NCBI GenBank assembly: GCA_026415415.1
Contig: JAOAHE010000014.1
Span: 1 to 36,494 of the forward strand
DNA from: Thermodesulfovibrionales bacterium
Lineage (GTDB): Bacteria > Nitrospirota > Thermodesulfovibrionia > Thermodesulfovibrionales > Dissulfurispiraceae
Length of the DNA: 36,494 bases
Direction: 5' to 3'
Shown here one piece after another: positions 34,803-36,494 of the stretch (positions within the stretch are counted from its first letter, which is position 1; each line of letters begins with the position of its first letter). Under the pieces are notes generated by a model. The model worked only from the letters and a program-made list of their open reading frames with translations. It was not told the DNA's origin and did no database searches. Both the position numbers and the translations under genes were made by a program.

Positions 34803-35137
34803 ATCTTAAAATTTTTTTGACAACTTATAGATATTCTCAAAGAAGAGGTCTAAGATAGAAAGTAATAAAGCAAGGAATATAAAAACCAATTGATTACCAC
34901 TTTTGATAAGGAAATATATATTAAAAAAGCAAAGTAAATTATTTTTTTAATACTCGATACAATCTTTCGTATTAATTCTTTTATAATACCTCTATTGATT
35001 CTCTTGCAAAGGACAAATAGTTGCATAATCTTTATCTATCTGAATAGATCTTTAATCTCTAACTTAAATTTTTTAAAATTTAAGGATAAAGCCTTTAGAA
35101 TCACTGTTTCATTCTTAAACTCCAAGGTAGGCATAGT
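34803..35137. other. 335-nt AT-rich gap with no convincing gene
   Basis: On the minus strand a 32-codon open frame (35134-35036) runs in phase after the HEPN stop. It shows no HEPN similarity and no clear ribosome-binding site. Nothing else is recognised. Confidence 0.5.
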
Positions 35138-35341
35138 TTAACCTCTTCGTGCTTTATTGGGTATATACCTTGTTAATATCAATAAAACCCTTGCAGCATA
35201 CAACAGGGCATAGTAACTTCTATTTACAGTTGCTCTAAACATCTTACCTTTTAGATTATACTCTGCTTCTTTCAAAGCCTCTTCTGCTCTGTTAACTCTT
35301 ATTTGAGATAGCTCTAATTTTTGCTTTATTGTTAGAGTCAT
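35138..35341 (-). pseudogene. C-terminally truncated HEPN-domain protein
   Basis: The 67-residue frame has the N-terminal helices of a HEPN domain, with R-A-E-E-A-L-K-E-A-E and the R-A-T-V-N-R-S-Y-Y-A-L-L-Y-A-A-R-V-L-L core (about 36-54). HEPN proteins of this type are usually about 120-130 residues. The second half, including the R-x4-6-H RNase motif, is missing, and the other two downstream frames give no HEPN-like sequence. It follows an MNT-type nucleotidyltransferase gene in the same direction, the usual HEPN/MNT toxin-antitoxin order. The RNase toxin is probably inactive. Confidence 0.6.
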
Positions 35342-35676
35342 AAACAGTTCCTTTTAGATAATCAAATATAATCTTTTCTTTCTGCATTATCTCTCTAAAT
35401 AACTGACTATTGAATCTTCCATGACTGAAAAAGTTTTTCTAACCCAATTATTACAGAATATGGTGTAAGAGGGTCTTTATAAAAAACATCAGCCACCTTT
35501 AGCTCAATTTGAAAATCCCTTTTATCTAAGACAACTAAAACATCCATGTCTGACTCTGCTATGAAATCACCTCTTACCCTTGAACCAAACACGGCAACAT
35601 AAAATAAATTATCTCTAAAGGTAGTTCTTTCTAAGTTTTTACTATTTAAATTCCTCCTTGAAACATGCTTAATCAC
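35292..35676 (-). pseudogene. Frameshifted MNT-type nucleotidyltransferase (antitoxin of HEPN/MNT pair)
   Basis: The first frame (35676-35407, GTG start) gives 89 residues with the nucleotidyltransferase signature F-G-S-R-V-R-G-D-F near 31-39 and S-D-M-D-V-L-V-V near 42-49. It then ends abruptly as L-F-Q-S-W-K-I-Q. A shift at the AAAAACTTTTT run near 35432 opens another frame that reads F-N-S-Q-L-F-R-E-I-M-Q-K-E-K-I-I, the expected C-terminal motif of MNT proteins, down to a stop at 35292-35294. In other systems the MNT protein AMPylates and silences the HEPN toxin. A sequencing error in the homopolymer is an alternative to true decay. A good AGGAGG near 35655 has no ATG, GTG or TTG after it, another sign of decay or error. 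Confidence 0.6.
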
Positions 35677-35824
35677 TTTATCACATAAACGTGTTTGCCG
35701 TTAATTAATTTTGCTATATATTGCTATTTTCCAAGGTCATAGCCTTTAAAAAAAGCTTGGGCTATTCAAAGATAGACTTCTTTTGTTACCCGAAGGTAAA
35801 AGGTAAGTAGTCAACGCCTTCTTG

Positions 35825-35871
35825 ACTCCCCTTACACTAAAAGCCTTCCCCCCTGAGTGTAAAGGGGGAGT
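35825..35871. repeat. Dispersed C/G-rich intergenic hairpin, copy C
   Basis: ACTCCCCTTACACT (35825-35838) pairs with AGTGTAAAGGGGGAGT (35856-35871) with two extra bases in the 3' arm. Flanked at 35794-35804 by AGGTAAAAGGT, the same motif as beside the hairpin at 680-718. It lies in the 227-nt gap between the MNT pseudogene and the radical-SAM gene. Confidence 0.6.
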
Positions 35872-35903
35872 TAATCTTAGCTTTCAAAGCTATGACTTTT
35901 TGC

Positions 35904-36494
35904 CTAAATCGCTTCTTCTGCTAACTCCATTAAGATCTGATAATCTCTGTCAGTTTTTACAAATAAATGGATGTTCCCCATTCTAATATTTTTAAGACCA
36001 GCCTCCTTACTTACACAATAAGCATCTAACATTTGATAGAGATTTGGACTTTGAAGCCCTTTAAGTTTATACTCACCAAAGAAAGCCAAGATCGTAAAGG
36101 GTATCTCTGAGCTCGTTTTTGCCAAATGCTTTGCAATTTCTTTAATCTGATCAGTTTCTACCCAACCAGGGATATAGAGAGTTAGAACCTCTAAGGTGAA
36201 ATCCCTTTTTAAAATCTCCTCTGGCAGTCGCAAGATCCATGCATTTTCTGCTCCTGTTAATTTCATATGAACATCGTTATTCCAAGCCTTAATATCTAAC
36301 CAAAAGGAATCTACTCCCCCTTCTTTAAACAAATCCAAATTCTTAGGGGTCAAACCATAGCCATTGGTCTCAAGCAGAACCCTTAAATCCAAATTCAACT
36401 CCTTTATCTTTTCAGCACTTTGGCAGTACCATTCAGCATTGCATGTTAAGTCTCCTCCTGTAAAGGCGACAATATTTCGGGCTGGACCATAGCC
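35904..36494 (-). CDS. Radical-SAM enzyme, activating-enzyme-like, 5' end outside window
   Basis: The frame is open to the window edge, so the N-terminus, including the CxxxCxxC cluster motif, is not visible. The 196 visible codons start G-Y-G-P-A-R-N-I-V-A-F-T-G-G-D-L-T-C, the F-T-G-G-x motif that binds SAM. Then L-L-E-T-N-G-Y-G-L (strand 3 region) and W-L-D-I-K-A-W follow, as in pyruvate-formate-lyase or ribonucleotide-reductase activating enzymes and related proteins. The internal TTG at 36398 is not the true start. G-G-D-L-T in place of the usual G-G-E-P suggests a distinct subfamily. The substrate protein is not in the window. Confidence 0.8.
   Translation of the reverse strand, partial: GYGPARNIVAFTGGDLTCNAEWYCQSAEKIKELNLDLRVLLETNGYGLTPKNLDLFKEGGVDSFWLDIKAWNNDVHMKLTGAENAWILRLPEEILKRDFTLEVLTLYIPGWVETDQIKEIAKHLAKTSSEIPFTILAFFGEYKLKGLQSPNLYQMLDAYCVSKEAGLKNIRMGNIHLFVKTDRDYQILMELAEEAI

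Noticed and set aside
35036-35134. 32-codon minus-strand frame following the HEPN stop in phase
   Set aside because: Does not resemble the missing HEPN half and lacks a clear ribosome-binding site.

Overview
The window is an AT-rich stretch of chromosome from a Gram-negative, probably anaerobic bacterium. It has a MreBCD/PBP2 cell-elongation cluster, a periplasmic 12-heme cytochrome, a b6f-type quinol-oxidising complex without a cytochrome f or c1 gene beside it, two sigma54 activators and a predicted selenoprotein. The order cmk-ispH-rpsA-sppA-ihfB and the respiratory genes fit Desulfobacterota, Nitrospirota or a neighbouring phylum. This placement is an inference from gene content; no rRNA gene is present, and I recognised no tRNA gene, CRISPR array or insertion sequence.

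Layout. 1-514: 3' end of a repeat-domain surface protein and a strong terminator. 515-2807 (+): rplM, rpsI, argC, preceded by a hairpin-rich spacer. 2804-10846 (-): mreB, mreC, mreD, mrdA, hpt, queD, a pmbA/tldE-like gene and an acyl-CoA dehydrogenase gene. 11048-12286 (-): 12-heme cytochrome c. 12592-17111 (+): cmk, ispH, rpsA, sppA, ihfB. 17138-18610 (+): Rieske protein, cytochrome b6-like subunit and subunit IV-like protein. 18960-20544 (+): cell-wall amidase and GerMN-domain lipoprotein-like gene. 20699-22513 (-): glnB-glnA. 22947-23225 (+): small membrane protein. 23233-25982 (-): a PAS-sigma54 activator, moaC and argB. 26141-27490 (+): rhodanese-family selenoprotein. 27782-30689 (+): MobB-like P-loop protein, ccsA-like gene and hemA. 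31012-34728 (+): iron alcohol dehydrogenase, histidine kinase and sigma54 response regulator. 34747-36494: terminator, a decayed HEPN/MNT pair, a dispersed hairpin repeat and a partial radical-SAM gene.

The most interesting locus is 24630-27554. A secreted protein with one c-type heme motif and three rhodanese domains is interrupted by one in-frame TGA. The TGA falls in the first rhodanese active-site loop and is followed by a hairpin with the geometry of a bacterial SECIS. Upstream is a well-formed sigma54 promoter. Further upstream are four copies of a TGTTAAYAT-type half-site lying against the start of a divergent sigma54 activator with a cysteine-rich PAS domain. Read together, these form a candidate redox- or sulfur-responsive circuit: sensor-activator, enhancer, sigma54 promoter, Sec-rhodanese, perfect terminator.

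Other points of note are an mreD gene whose only sensible start is a rare AUU codon, a cytochrome b6 homologue that keeps both the b6f histidine numbering and the Cys35 that binds heme cn, a NapC-like cytochrome extended by two triheme modules with an exact 80-residue period, and a degenerate toxin-antitoxin pair.
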